Assembly: GCF_020217005.1 (NCBI RefSeq)
Contig: NZ_JAIWOI010000257.1
Location: 1-10,000, forward strand
DNA from: Rheinheimera sp.
GTDB taxonomy: Bacteria > Pseudomonadota > Gammaproteobacteria > Enterobacterales > Alteromonadaceae
Direction: 5' to 3'
DNA: 10,000 nt
A model generated the notes under the pieces. It did not search any database. It was not told the origin of the DNA and saw only the letters and a list, made by a program, of their open reading frames with translations. The position numbers and the translations under genes are program-made. Shown here piece by piece: positions 1 through 7,425 of this stretch; position 1 is the first letter of the stretch; each line of letters begins with the position of its first letter.

Positions 1-122
1 AACCATTTTGGACCACCGCTGGCGCCTAAAACTAAACTGATATCCTGCTGACGTAAGCCATGTTGCTGCAGATGTGCAAAGGCAGTGGCTCCCGCCAGTA
101 CTCTTAGTGTCGATACTGTCAC
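1..122 (-). CDS. Patatin-like phospholipase family protein, N-terminal fragment
   Basis: Only the first 40 codons lie in the window; the gene runs off the left edge. The visible protein contains RVLAGATAFAHLQQHGL followed by LVLGASGGPKW. The GASGG stretch (residues 33-37, Ser35) fits the GxSxG nucleophile elbow of patatin-like serine hydrolases, and GASGGPKW near the N-terminus is typical of one bacterial subfamily. By family this would be a lipid acyl hydrolase using a Ser-Asp dyad; the Asp lies outside the window. I chose the GTG at 120-122 because it sits just before the conserved RVLAG segment and has an AGGA about 10 bases upstream. An in-frame GTG at 153-155 is the alternative. It lies 61 bp downstream of dgt on the same strand with no terminator between, so co-transcription is possible. 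The family call is fairly good for so short a piece; the substrate is unknown. Confidence 0.7.
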   Translation of the reverse strand, partial: MTVSTLRVLAGATAFAHLQQHGLRQQDISLVLGASGGPKW

Positions 123-183
123 CCGAATTGTTTCCTCACATCTAACTTTAAGCACTGCGGCTACAAAACTTTAACCATAAAAC

Positions 184-1455
184 TTATAAAGAAGCGGCAA
201 ATAGTTGCTGATGCATACGCAGCGCGTACTCATCTGTCATACCTGCCACATAATCACAAATAACACGCATCTTGTTCTGTTCGCTGTCCGCCAGTTGCCA
301 GCGGTTTTTGCTGTTGGCTGGCAATAAACGCTCAGCCTCTGAACTAAAGGCGTCAAATAAAGAGCGGACAATTTGCTGACCTTTGTATTCACCCCTTTGT
401 ACCTGCGGCGATAAAATCACCGCCTCATAGACAAAGTGTTTTAACAACTGCAATAACTGTTGCTGTGGCTCTGGCAGACGGGCATTGTAACGAATTAGCG
501 GATCCTGAGTGTCGGGCAGCGACTGATACATCTCGATACTGGTGATCAGCAAATTCACCAGCGCACCTATAGCATCTTTACGAATATGATGTTCGGGTAT
601 AAATAATTTCTGACTGATATGTTTTAACGCGCTGGCAATATCCGTCGGCAGTTTGGCCATTTCAGGTTCAGCCAGGCGACGCCAGTGTTCGATACTGACA
701 GTGCCTGTAACTATCGCATCTTCCAAATCATGCACGCCGTAGGCTATATCATCGGCAAGTTCCATAATGGAGGCGTCCAGCGATTTATGCAGCGACTTTA
801 AAAATGGAGCTTTGTTTAATTTTTCAGTGCGCTGAAAAGCGTTGCGGTCCGACTCCGATAAAGGACTTAAGATCCAGTCGAGTAAATCGCTGTCTGCGGC
901 ATAAATGGCTTTGCAGGGTTTGACTGTCAGTCCTTGCTCTACCTGCTCAACCACAGGTTGTACTATTGGATATTTTAATAATCCTAATAAAGTACGGCGG
1001 CTTAAATTCATACCACCGCTGGCGGTGTAAGGTTCCAGTTTGCCGACAATACGCAAGGTTTGGCCATTGCCTTCAAAGCCGCCAAAAGGCTGCATACAAG
1101 CATTTAGTGCTTTTTCACCGCCATGACCAAAAGGCGGATGGCCTAAGTCATGCGCCAGACACAAAGCTTCCATCAGGCTGTCTTGCGCTAACAAGGCCCG
1201 AAGCGCCGGATCCTCTTGCTGGTAACTTAATTGCGCTACCAAAGCCGTGCCTATTTGAGCGGCCTCTAAAGAATGAGTCAGGCGAGTGCGGTAGAAGTCA
1301 TTCTGGCCTATCCCCATGATCTGAGTTTTAGCCTGCAGCCGACGAAAGGCCGCAGAGTGCAGAATTCTGGCTCTGTCTCTTTGCCATGGGGTGCGGTGAT
1401 CATTTGGTCTCTGACTGTTTTCGGCAAGACGGCGTTCAGCCCACAGATGCTGCAT
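184..1455 (-). CDS. dgt: Deoxyguanosinetriphosphate triphosphohydrolase (dGTPase), HD superfamily
   Basis: This cytosolic enzyme of 423 residues hydrolyses dGTP to deoxyguanosine and triphosphate. The HD-domain metal ligands are visible: His61 in RTRLTHSLE, His102-Asp103 in LAHDLGHPPFGHGGEKA, and Asp235/Asp236 in ELADDIAYGVHDLEDA. The EGNGQTLR motif (residues 128-135) and the N-terminal RNDHRxPxQRDRxRILHSxAFRRLQ-like block (PNDHRTPWQRDRARILHSAA) are also characteristic. Its length matches the shorter dGTPase-like subfamily rather than the roughly 505-residue E. coli Dgt. An in-frame GTG at 1471-1473 would add six residues. I prefer the ATG at 1453-1455 because AAGGA sits six bases upstream and relatives begin close to this WxERR segment. 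It is divergent from the SOS gene yebG and may be transcribed with the patatin-like gene downstream. Some dGTPases of this type protect against phage by depleting dGTP; whether this one does cannot be told from sequence. Confidence 0.93.
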   Translation of the reverse strand: MQHLWAERRLAENSQRPNDHRTPWQRDRARILHSAAFRRLQAKTQIMGIGQNDFYRTRLTHSLEAAQIGTALVAQLSYQQEDPALRALLAQDSLMEALCLAHDLGHPPFGHGGEKALNACMQPFGGFEGNGQTLRIVGKLEPYTASGGMNLSRRTLLGLLKYPIVQPVVEQVEQGLTVKPCKAIYAADSDLLDWILSPLSESDRNAFQRTEKLNKAPFLKSLHKSLDASIMELADDIAYGVHDLEDAIVTGTVSIEHWRRLAEPEMAKLPTDIASALKHISQKLFIPEHHIRKDAIGALVNLLITSIEMYQSLPDTQDPLIRYNARLPEPQQQLLQLLKHFVYEAVILSPQVQRGEYKGQQIVRSLFDAFSSEAERLLPANSKNRWQLADSEQNKMRVICDYVAGMTDEYALRMHQQLFAASL

Positions 1456-1568
1456 ACAAAATCCTTCTGACACTAGCCTGAAATTCTTAAGCCCATGAAG
1501 GGTTTACTCATGACTTTATGCTACGGCAAAAGCGGAAAAGAGGCGATGCGTATTTTTAGAAAAACAGC

Positions 1569-1598
1569 TGGACAAAAATACAGTGCATACTGTATAAA
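1569..1598 (+). promoter_or_regulatory. Predicted sigma-70 promoter of yebG
   Basis: A -35-like TGGACA (1569-1574) is separated by 18 bp from a -10-like TATAAA (1593-1598). The -10 lies inside the LexA box, which is the usual arrangement for SOS repression. Transcription would start near 1605, giving a leader of about 20 bases before the yebG ATG. This is inferred from motif match and position. Confidence 0.55.
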
Positions 1599-1607
1599 TA
1601 ATCAGTA
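1588..1607 (+). promoter_or_regulatory. LexA operator (SOS box) upstream of yebG
   Basis: The 20-mer TACTGTATAAATAATCAGTA has the CTG-N10-CAG core and matches the E. coli consensus TACTGTATATATATACAGTA at 17 of 20 positions. It overlaps the -10 element and lies 18 bp before the yebG start. yebG is a known SOS gene in E. coli, so motif and gene agree. The site is also about 130 bp from the divergent dgt start, but no dgt promoter can be confidently placed beside it. Confidence 0.9.
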
Positions 1608-1615
1608 TCAAACGT

Positions 1616-1621
1616 AGGAGG
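1616..1621 (+). promoter_or_regulatory. Ribosome binding site of yebG
   Basis: AGGAGG, a perfect Shine-Dalgarno core, lies four bases before the ATG at 1626 and fixes the start. The close spacing and full complementarity suggest efficient translation once LexA repression is lifted. Confidence 0.8.
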
Positions 1622-1625
1622 ATTT

Positions 1626-1988
1626 ATGGCTGTTATTATTAAATACATAGTTGAACGTGCTGGAGTAGAAAAAATGACATTTAGTTCAAAGCCTGAAGCA
1701 GACGCCTATGACAGGATGCTGGATATTGCTGATGAACTCTTCGTCATGCTCGGGCAAAGTGAATTACTCCCGGATGAGCGACAACGTGAAGATTTAGCCT
1801 TGTATTTAGCTCAGCAAAAGGACTTGGTGATCCAAACATTAAATCAAAAAACCAAGGGCAACAAAGCTCCGCTGGCAGAGAAAGAGCAGGCAAAAGACAA
1901 GGCAAAAGATCAGGGGGCCTCAGGCTATGAAAAAGCAGCTCCGGCACTGACTGAAGTGGCTGATACTTCAGATGAACTGGCTGCTTAA
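1626..1988 (+). CDS. yebG: YebG family SOS-induced protein
   Basis: The protein has 120 residues. The first 75 or so match the YebG pattern: MAVxxKYxVxRxGxEKMxFxSKxEADAYDxMLDxADEL, then a linker and an EQREDLALYLAxQKD-like segment. E. coli YebG is 96 residues and is induced by DNA damage under LexA; its biochemical role is not known. The strong LexA box and promoter directly upstream support the assignment. Beyond about residue 76 the protein carries a longer, low-complexity tail, rich in Lys, Ala, Glu and Asp (AEKEQAKDKAKDQGASGYEK and on), which looks disordered. The start is fixed by AGGAGG four bases upstream. It appears monocistronic, with a palindrome over the stop codon and a terminator 80 bp further on. 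Confidence 0.93.
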   Translation: MAVIIKYIVERAGVEKMTFSSKPEADAYDRMLDIADELFVMLGQSELLPDERQREDLALYLAQQKDLVIQTLNQKTKGNKAPLAEKEQAKDKAKDQGASGYEKAAPALTEVADTSDELAA

Positions 1989-1997
1989 TTAAGCAGC
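1980..1997. repeat. 18-bp perfect palindrome spanning the yebG stop codon
   Basis: GCTGCTTAATTAAGCAGC is identical to its reverse complement. It covers the last two Ala codons, the TAA stop and nine bases beyond. As RNA it could form a 5-bp GC-rich stem with a UUAAUUAA loop. No T-run follows, so it is not a standard terminator. It could act as an mRNA 3'-end stabiliser or a protein site, or be chance. Confidence 0.6.
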
Positions 1998-2067
1998 AGA
2001 AATCAGAATGGTTGTATGGCTTGTACCTTTTGTTTTTATTAAAACAGCTAATTTATAGCCTGTATGT

Positions 2068-2102
2068 AAAAAGGCATAACTATAAAATAGTTAGGCCTTT
2101 TC
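2068..2102 (+). terminator. Rho-independent-type terminator downstream of yebG
   Basis: AAAAGGC (2069-2075) pairs with GCCTTTT (2095-2101), and TAACTAT (2077-2083) pairs with ATAGTTA (2087-2093) around an AAA loop. A single A/G mismatch lies between the two stem parts. The stem ends in a TTTT run on this strand and has an A-run on the other side, so it could also work in reverse. It lies 80 bp after yebG with no gene between. Confidence 0.65.
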
Positions 2103-2230
2103 TCTTAGATTAGAACTGGAATTTTTGCATAATTAACTGCTTTTCCAGCATTTATATTGCCTTTTGTTAGGGTGGTTGAATTTTGAATATGAAAACAAGC
2201 TGAATAAATTATGACTCTTCTTATTATTTT

Positions 2231-2249
2231 GCATTAGAAAAACTAATGC
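2231..2249. repeat. Small perfect hairpin (7-bp stem, A5 loop)
   Basis: GCATTAG, a loop of five A, then CTAATGC. It lies about 20 bp upstream of the predicted promoter of the small ORF. There is no T-run after it, so it is not an obvious terminator. It may be a protein-binding site. Confidence 0.45.
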
Positions 2250-2254
2250 CAAGA

Positions 2255-2293
2255 CTGCAAATTATCTCGTTGGTCGGTTGGTTAAATTTGCAG
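2255..2293. promoter_or_regulatory. Operator-like 9-bp inverted repeat flanking a -35 element
   Basis: CTGCAAATT (2255-2263) and AATTTGCAG (2285-2293) are exact reverse complements separated by 21 bp. The right arm ends at the base before the predicted -10 (CATAAT, 2294-2299), and the -35 (TTGGTC, 2270-2275) lies between the arms. Two half-sites whose centres are about 30 bp apart, nearly three helical turns, would suit a regulator. The regulator is unknown. Confidence 0.5.
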
Positions 2294-2299
2294 CATAAT
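2270..2299 (+). promoter_or_regulatory. Predicted promoter of the small transcription unit
   Basis: TTGGTC (2270-2275) and CATAAT (2294-2299) are separated by 18 bp. The start would be near 2306, about 40 bases before the small ORF's ATG, and the unit would end at the strong terminator at 2585-2619. Both hexamers are imperfect, so this is a moderate prediction. Confidence 0.45.
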
Positions 2300-2346
2300 G
2301 TGCTCGTTTTCGGATGAACACTTTCCCAGACTTAACGAGGTTGGAC

Positions 2347-2496
2347 ATGAACAGTATCAATACCACAGTAGAAAAATCAAACCTGAGCACGACAGAGCGC
2401 AGCGTATCTTCTCTGCTGCTGGTGCGTCGAATCAATCAGTTCTTAGCTCAGATTGGCCGCGCTTTAAATTTGAGCGGTGCTGTTTACACCAAATAG
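2347..2496 (+). CDS. Small 49-residue protein of unknown function
   Basis: I do not recognise this protein. The ATG at 2347 has GAGG (2337-2340) with six bases between, which is far better than the in-frame ATG at 2314, which has no Shine-Dalgarno. The N-terminal half (residues 1-20) is polar and Ser/Thr/Asn-rich. The second half, VSSLLLVRRINQFLAQIGRA and on, looks like a basic amphipathic helix with Leu/Ile/Val on one side and Arg27, Arg28 and Arg38; it is not long or hydrophobic enough for a clear membrane span. It forms its own unit, with a promoter-like element upstream and a strong terminator 88 bases downstream. It could be a real small protein, or the transcript could act mainly as an RNA. 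Shape and signals support a gene; the function is unknown. Confidence 0.5.
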   Translation: MNSINTTVEKSNLSTTERSVSSLLLVRRINQFLAQIGRALNLSGAVYTK

Positions 2497-2584
2497 TAGG
2501 GTCAACAGCAGTAATAAGCCTTGCTGAGCTTGTTACCACTGAGTTTTGTTGCTGATTTCTTGTTGTGAAAACGTAACCCCCTTT

Positions 2585-2619
2585 AACGCGCTTAGATTGC
2601 TGCTAAGCGCGTTTTTTTT
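2585..2619 (+). terminator. Strong rho-independent terminator after the small ORF
   Basis: AACGCGCTTAG (2585-2595) and CTAAGCGCGTT (2603-2613) form a perfect 11-bp stem with a 7-base loop, followed directly by a T-run to 2619. It is among the clearest terminators in the window. It shows that something upstream of it on the plus strand is transcribed, which must be the unit containing the 49-codon ORF. Confidence 0.9.
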
Positions 2620-5212
<2,593 letters not shown>

Positions 5213-5238
5213 TAGTCAAGATGGTTCCTGTTGTTTAA

Positions 5239-5278
5239 GAAAAGCAGCTGTTATTTCACAGCTGCTTTTTTTCTTTTT
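5239..5278 (+). terminator. Rho-independent terminator of katG
   Basis: AAAGCAGCTGT (5241-5251) and ACAGCTGCTTT (5258-5268) form a perfect 11-bp stem around a 6-base loop, followed by a long T-rich tract with one C. It lies 28 bp after the katG stop codon. Confidence 0.92.
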
Positions 5279-5300
5279 ACCTTTCATAGGCGGCAGTAGC

Positions 5301-5315
5301 GCTATTTTTAATAGC
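5301..5315. repeat. Short hairpin upstream of the exported-protein gene
   Basis: GCTATT-TTT-AATAGC is a perfect 6-bp inverted repeat about 115 bp before the next start codon. The region 5279-5429 must contain that gene's promoter, but no hexamer pair stood out. The hairpin could be an operator or simply AT-rich symmetry. Confidence 0.3.
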
Positions 5316-5429
5316 AGTTTGTTGCCAGTAAGGAAACGCTGGGTTAGTTTAGACACAGAGCGTCTGAATAAATGGTAAAGATAACGGTTTTGGATCGTGC
5401 GGCTTAAACAGGTTAAGAAGGAGGAGTAG

Positions 5430-5876
5430 ATGAAAACTCGTATACGCAAATGGATGGTAGTGGTAGGGCTTGGCTTTTCTCTGAGTGCTCAGGCTGGAGT
5501 TTATTCGGATGATTTATCACGTTGTCTGGTCGAGTCTTCCACAGAGAAGGATAAGGCCTTACTGGTGAAATGGATGTTTACCTCTATGGCATTGCATCCA
5601 GACGTTGCATCTATGGCCAATGTAACACAAGCGCAGCGTGATGCAGCCAATAAAGATGCGGCCGACATGTTTGCCCGCTTGATGACTGTGACCTGTCTTG
5701 AGCAAAGTAAAAAAGCTATCCAATACGAGGGGGCGGCCGCAGTGGAGCAGGGTTTTAATGCCTTTGGTCAGGTGGCAGGTAAAGAACTGTTTGCTCATCC
5801 GAATGTCGCCCAAGCCCTGGCTGCGCTGCAAAACCATATCGATACAAAAAAACTTGAGATTGCGCTGGGTCTATAA
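5430..5876 (+). CDS. Small exported protein of unknown function
   Basis: The protein has 148 residues. Residues 1-22 are a classic Sec signal peptide: a basic start (KTRIRK), a hydrophobic core (VVVGLGFSL) and the cleavage site AQA before GVYSDD. The mature protein of about 126 residues is helical in character and has two cysteines, Cys32 (LSRCLVES) and Cys88 (VTCLEQS), which could form a disulfide in the periplasm. I recall similar short hypothetical proteins with a GVYSDDL start in Shewanella-like bacteria, but none with an assigned role. The start is firm: GGAGG lies five bases upstream of the ATG. It is followed one base later by the DUF4256 gene, so the two are probably co-translated. 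No enzymatic motif is seen, and no function is proposed. Confidence 0.85.
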   Translation: MKTRIRKWMVVVGLGFSLSAQAGVYSDDLSRCLVESSTEKDKALLVKWMFTSMALHPDVASMANVTQAQRDAANKDAADMFARLMTVTCLEQSKKAIQYEGAAAVEQGFNAFGQVAGKELFAHPNVAQALAALQNHIDTKKLEIALGL

Positions 5877-5877
5877 G

Positions 5878-6444
5878 ATGAAAAGCGTCACTTCTGTTTC
5901 GGATAGCTCTCACTATACAGAGCTTATTCAGCTGCTAAAAACACGCTTTGAAAAGCACAAACACCGCCATTTCGATCTGGATTGGAGCCTGGTTCAGCTA
6001 AGGCTTGAAGCTAGTCAGGAAAAACTTGCTTCTCTTTTGCAGATGGAAGCTACCGGCGGCGAACCTGATGTAGTTGCTTTTGATGAGCACAGTGGTGCCG
6101 TGACTTTTTTTGATTGCGCGGCCGAAAGTCCAATAGGCCGTCGTAGTTTGTGTTACGACAGGGCAGCATTGGATGCCCGAAAAGAGCATAAACCGGCCAA
6201 CAGCGCGCTTGATATGGCGGCTGCTATGGGCATTCAACTGCTTAATGAAGATGACTATCGGTACCTACAGCAGTTTGGCCCGTTCGATTGCAAAACCTCT
6301 AGCTGGTTAGCGACACCTCAAGATATTCGCGCTTTGGATGGCGCCATTTTTGCGGACTTTCGTTATGGCCGGGTCTTTATCTACCACAATGGTGCACAAT
6401 CCTATTATGCCGCCCGGGGCTTTCGTGGTTCAGTGCGGATTTAA
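5878..6444 (+). CDS. DUF4256 domain-containing protein
   Basis: The protein has 188 residues and the whole length fits DUF4256. Recognisable blocks are LLKTRFEKHKHRH near residue 20, the EATGGEPDVVAFDE segment near 60, FDCAAESPIGRRSLCYDR near 80-97, then NSALDMAAAMGIQLL, FDCKTSSWLATP, and the C-terminal YGRVFIYHNGAQSYYAARGF. The family is widespread and has no established function; no signal peptide or membrane segment is seen, so it should be cytosolic. The ATG is one base after the TAA of the exported-protein gene (TAAGATG) and has only a weak ribosome binding site, so translation probably depends on reinitiation. A longer in-frame reading starting at 5698 inside the upstream gene is a shadow. 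Family assignment is confident; the biochemical role is unknown. Confidence 0.92.
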   Translation: MKSVTSVSDSSHYTELIQLLKTRFEKHKHRHFDLDWSLVQLRLEASQEKLASLLQMEATGGEPDVVAFDEHSGAVTFFDCAAESPIGRRSLCYDRAALDARKEHKPANSALDMAAAMGIQLLNEDDYRYLQQFGPFDCKTSSWLATPQDIRALDGAIFADFRYGRVFIYHNGAQSYYAARGFRGSVRI

Positions 6445-6533
6445 GCTGGGTAGGATGTAACTATGCATTGGGATTGAAAAAAACGGGCTGTGTTGTTCAG
6501 GAGACTTGCTAGGGTAAAAGTCAATTATTGTAA

Positions 6534-6554
6534 GGGCGGAGTTGATCCCCGCCC
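6534..6554. terminator. GC-rich hairpin between convergent units
   Basis: GGGCGG (6534-6539) pairs with CCGCCC (6549-6554) across a 9-base loop, 90 bp after the DUF4256 stop. It lacks a good T-run on either strand, so it may be a weak or factor-assisted terminator for the plus-strand pair. It is the only stem on that side. Confidence 0.4.
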
Positions 6555-6569
6555 ATCTTAGTCACAATC

Positions 6570-6596
6570 AAAACCTCAAGCTGATATAGCTTAAGG
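6570..6596 (-). terminator. Terminator-like hairpin of the minus-strand operon
   Basis: Read on the minus strand, CCTTAAGCT and AGCTTGAGG form a 9-bp stem with one U-G wobble around a 5-base loop (positions 6596 down to 6574), followed by TTTT. It lies 31 bp after the subunit 3-like gene, in the right place to end the three-gene operon. The T-run is short, so confidence is moderate. Confidence 0.5.
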
Positions 6597-6627
6597 TCAT
6601 CTCTACATCAGGTCGCAATTGGCTTCG

Positions 6628-7425
6628 TCAGGCCTGAACCGGATAGGCGTATTCAGTTAAGCCTAAATCAGCCAGTACTTTATCCAAATGCGCATAAGCT
6701 TCTTTTGTTGGGCCAGGATAATCGCCACCAATAGGTACATTGCCGACATAGCCTATGTCTTTAATGCCTTCAGGGGTGCAGAAAAACGCGGCCAGCACTA
6801 AACCGCGAAAACGGCTAAAGGCGGTGGCGATGCGCTTAAACTGAGCTGGGGTTTCAGCTGTATCAAAAGCTATATCGTCCATAATGGCTTTTTGCTGGGT
6901 TTTCGTCAGCTGGACAAAAATTTTGCTAAAACGCATGTTAGCTTCATCATCAATCCAGGCCAAAGCAGACAAAATGACCACTCTGTCTTGCTGTTGTCGC
7001 TCATAAGGGGCGCTGACCCATTCATCAATTACTGCAGGGACATGCACTTCGGAGGCGCTTGGCACGCTGCCTTCACGTGGCACCAGAATATCCGACAGTA
7101 CAGCCACTAACGTCAGTTGAGCTTGCGTTAAGGTCAAAGGCCATGGAGATTTTGGTGGCTGAATTAAATTAGGATCCTTGCCATAACCTGTTGCTGTAAT
7201 AGGGGCTAATTTCAGATCCGGCCAGTGTTCAGTACTGGCTTTGGCTAAGCCTGCACCTGCGTCAGTGCTATGAACGGGCGCACTGTCACAGCCTGTTAAG
7301 GCCGCCGGTAAAAAGGCGCTGGCCGCTAATGCCATCATCAGCTTTAACGAATCGCGTCTCGTCATGCCGGATTTATAGTCTGACTCGAGTTGAGTTACAG
7401 TAATCTTGTGTTGCTCATTGGCCAT
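6628..7425 (-). CDS. Gluconate 2-dehydrogenase subunit 3 family protein (Tat lipoprotein)
   Basis: The protein has 265 residues. By family it is the small subunit that accompanies a GMC-type flavoprotein dehydrogenase and carries it across the inner membrane folded. The N-terminus has a twin-arginine motif (TRRDSLK, Arg23-Arg24), a hydrophobic stretch (MMALAASAFLPAAL) and a lipobox LTGC ending at Cys46. So it is probably exported by Tat and then lipidated. Asp47 directly after the lipid-bearing Cys would favour retention in the inner membrane under the E. coli sorting rule. The family domain spans about residues 95-245. Its ATG overlaps the GMC gene's stop as TAATG, and AAGGAG lies eight bases upstream, so the two are coupled. 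It is the last gene of the operon and is followed by a terminator-like hairpin. Sugar substrate and electron acceptor cannot be read from this subunit. Confidence 0.9.
   Translation of the reverse strand: MANEQHKITVTQLESDYKSGMTRRDSLKLMMALAASAFLPAALTGCDSAPVHSTDAGAGLAKASTEHWPDLKLAPITATGYGKDPNLIQPPKSPWPLTLTQAQLTLVAVLSDILVPREGSVPSASEVHVPAVIDEWVSAPYERQQQDRVVILSALAWIDDEANMRFSKIFVQLTKTQQKAIMDDIAFDTAETPAQFKRIATAFSRFRGLVLAAFFCTPEGIKDIGYVGNVPIGGDYPGPTKEAYAHLDKVLADLGLTEYAYPVQA

Larger units (their letters stand above)
1989..2346. other. Intergenic region between yebG and the small ORF
   Basis: This is an AT-rich gap of 358 bases. It holds the yebG terminator (2068-2102), a small hairpin at 2231-2249, a 9-bp inverted repeat (2255-2293) and a predicted promoter (2270-2299). 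No convincing gene is seen between 2103 and 2230. A weak CTGGAA/TTCCAG pair (2116-2121 and 2143-2148) is the only other symmetry noticed. Confidence 0.6.

Noticed and set aside
966..1470. Plus-strand reading frames across dgt
   Set aside because: They lie opposite a gene with clear catalytic motifs and encode nothing recognisable.
1456..1473. GTG start at 1471-1473 for dgt, adding six residues
   Set aside because: The ATG at 1453-1455 has AAGGA six bases upstream, and relatives of this enzyme begin near the WxERR segment.
2272..2293. Sigma-54 promoter before the small ORF (TTGGTTAAATTTGC)
   Set aside because: The GG-to-GC distance is 8 or 12 bases here instead of the required 10.
2314..2346. 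Upstream ATG for the small ORF at 2314
   Set aside because: No Shine-Dalgarno precedes it, while the ATG at 2347 has GAGG at ideal spacing.
5698..5877. N-terminal extension of the DUF4256 protein back to 5698
   Set aside because: It overlaps the exported-protein gene in another frame, and DUF4256 homology begins after the ATG at 5878.
6534..6554. Strong bidirectional terminator between the convergent units
   Set aside because: The GC-rich stem is good but neither side has a T-run, so it is listed only as a weak candidate.
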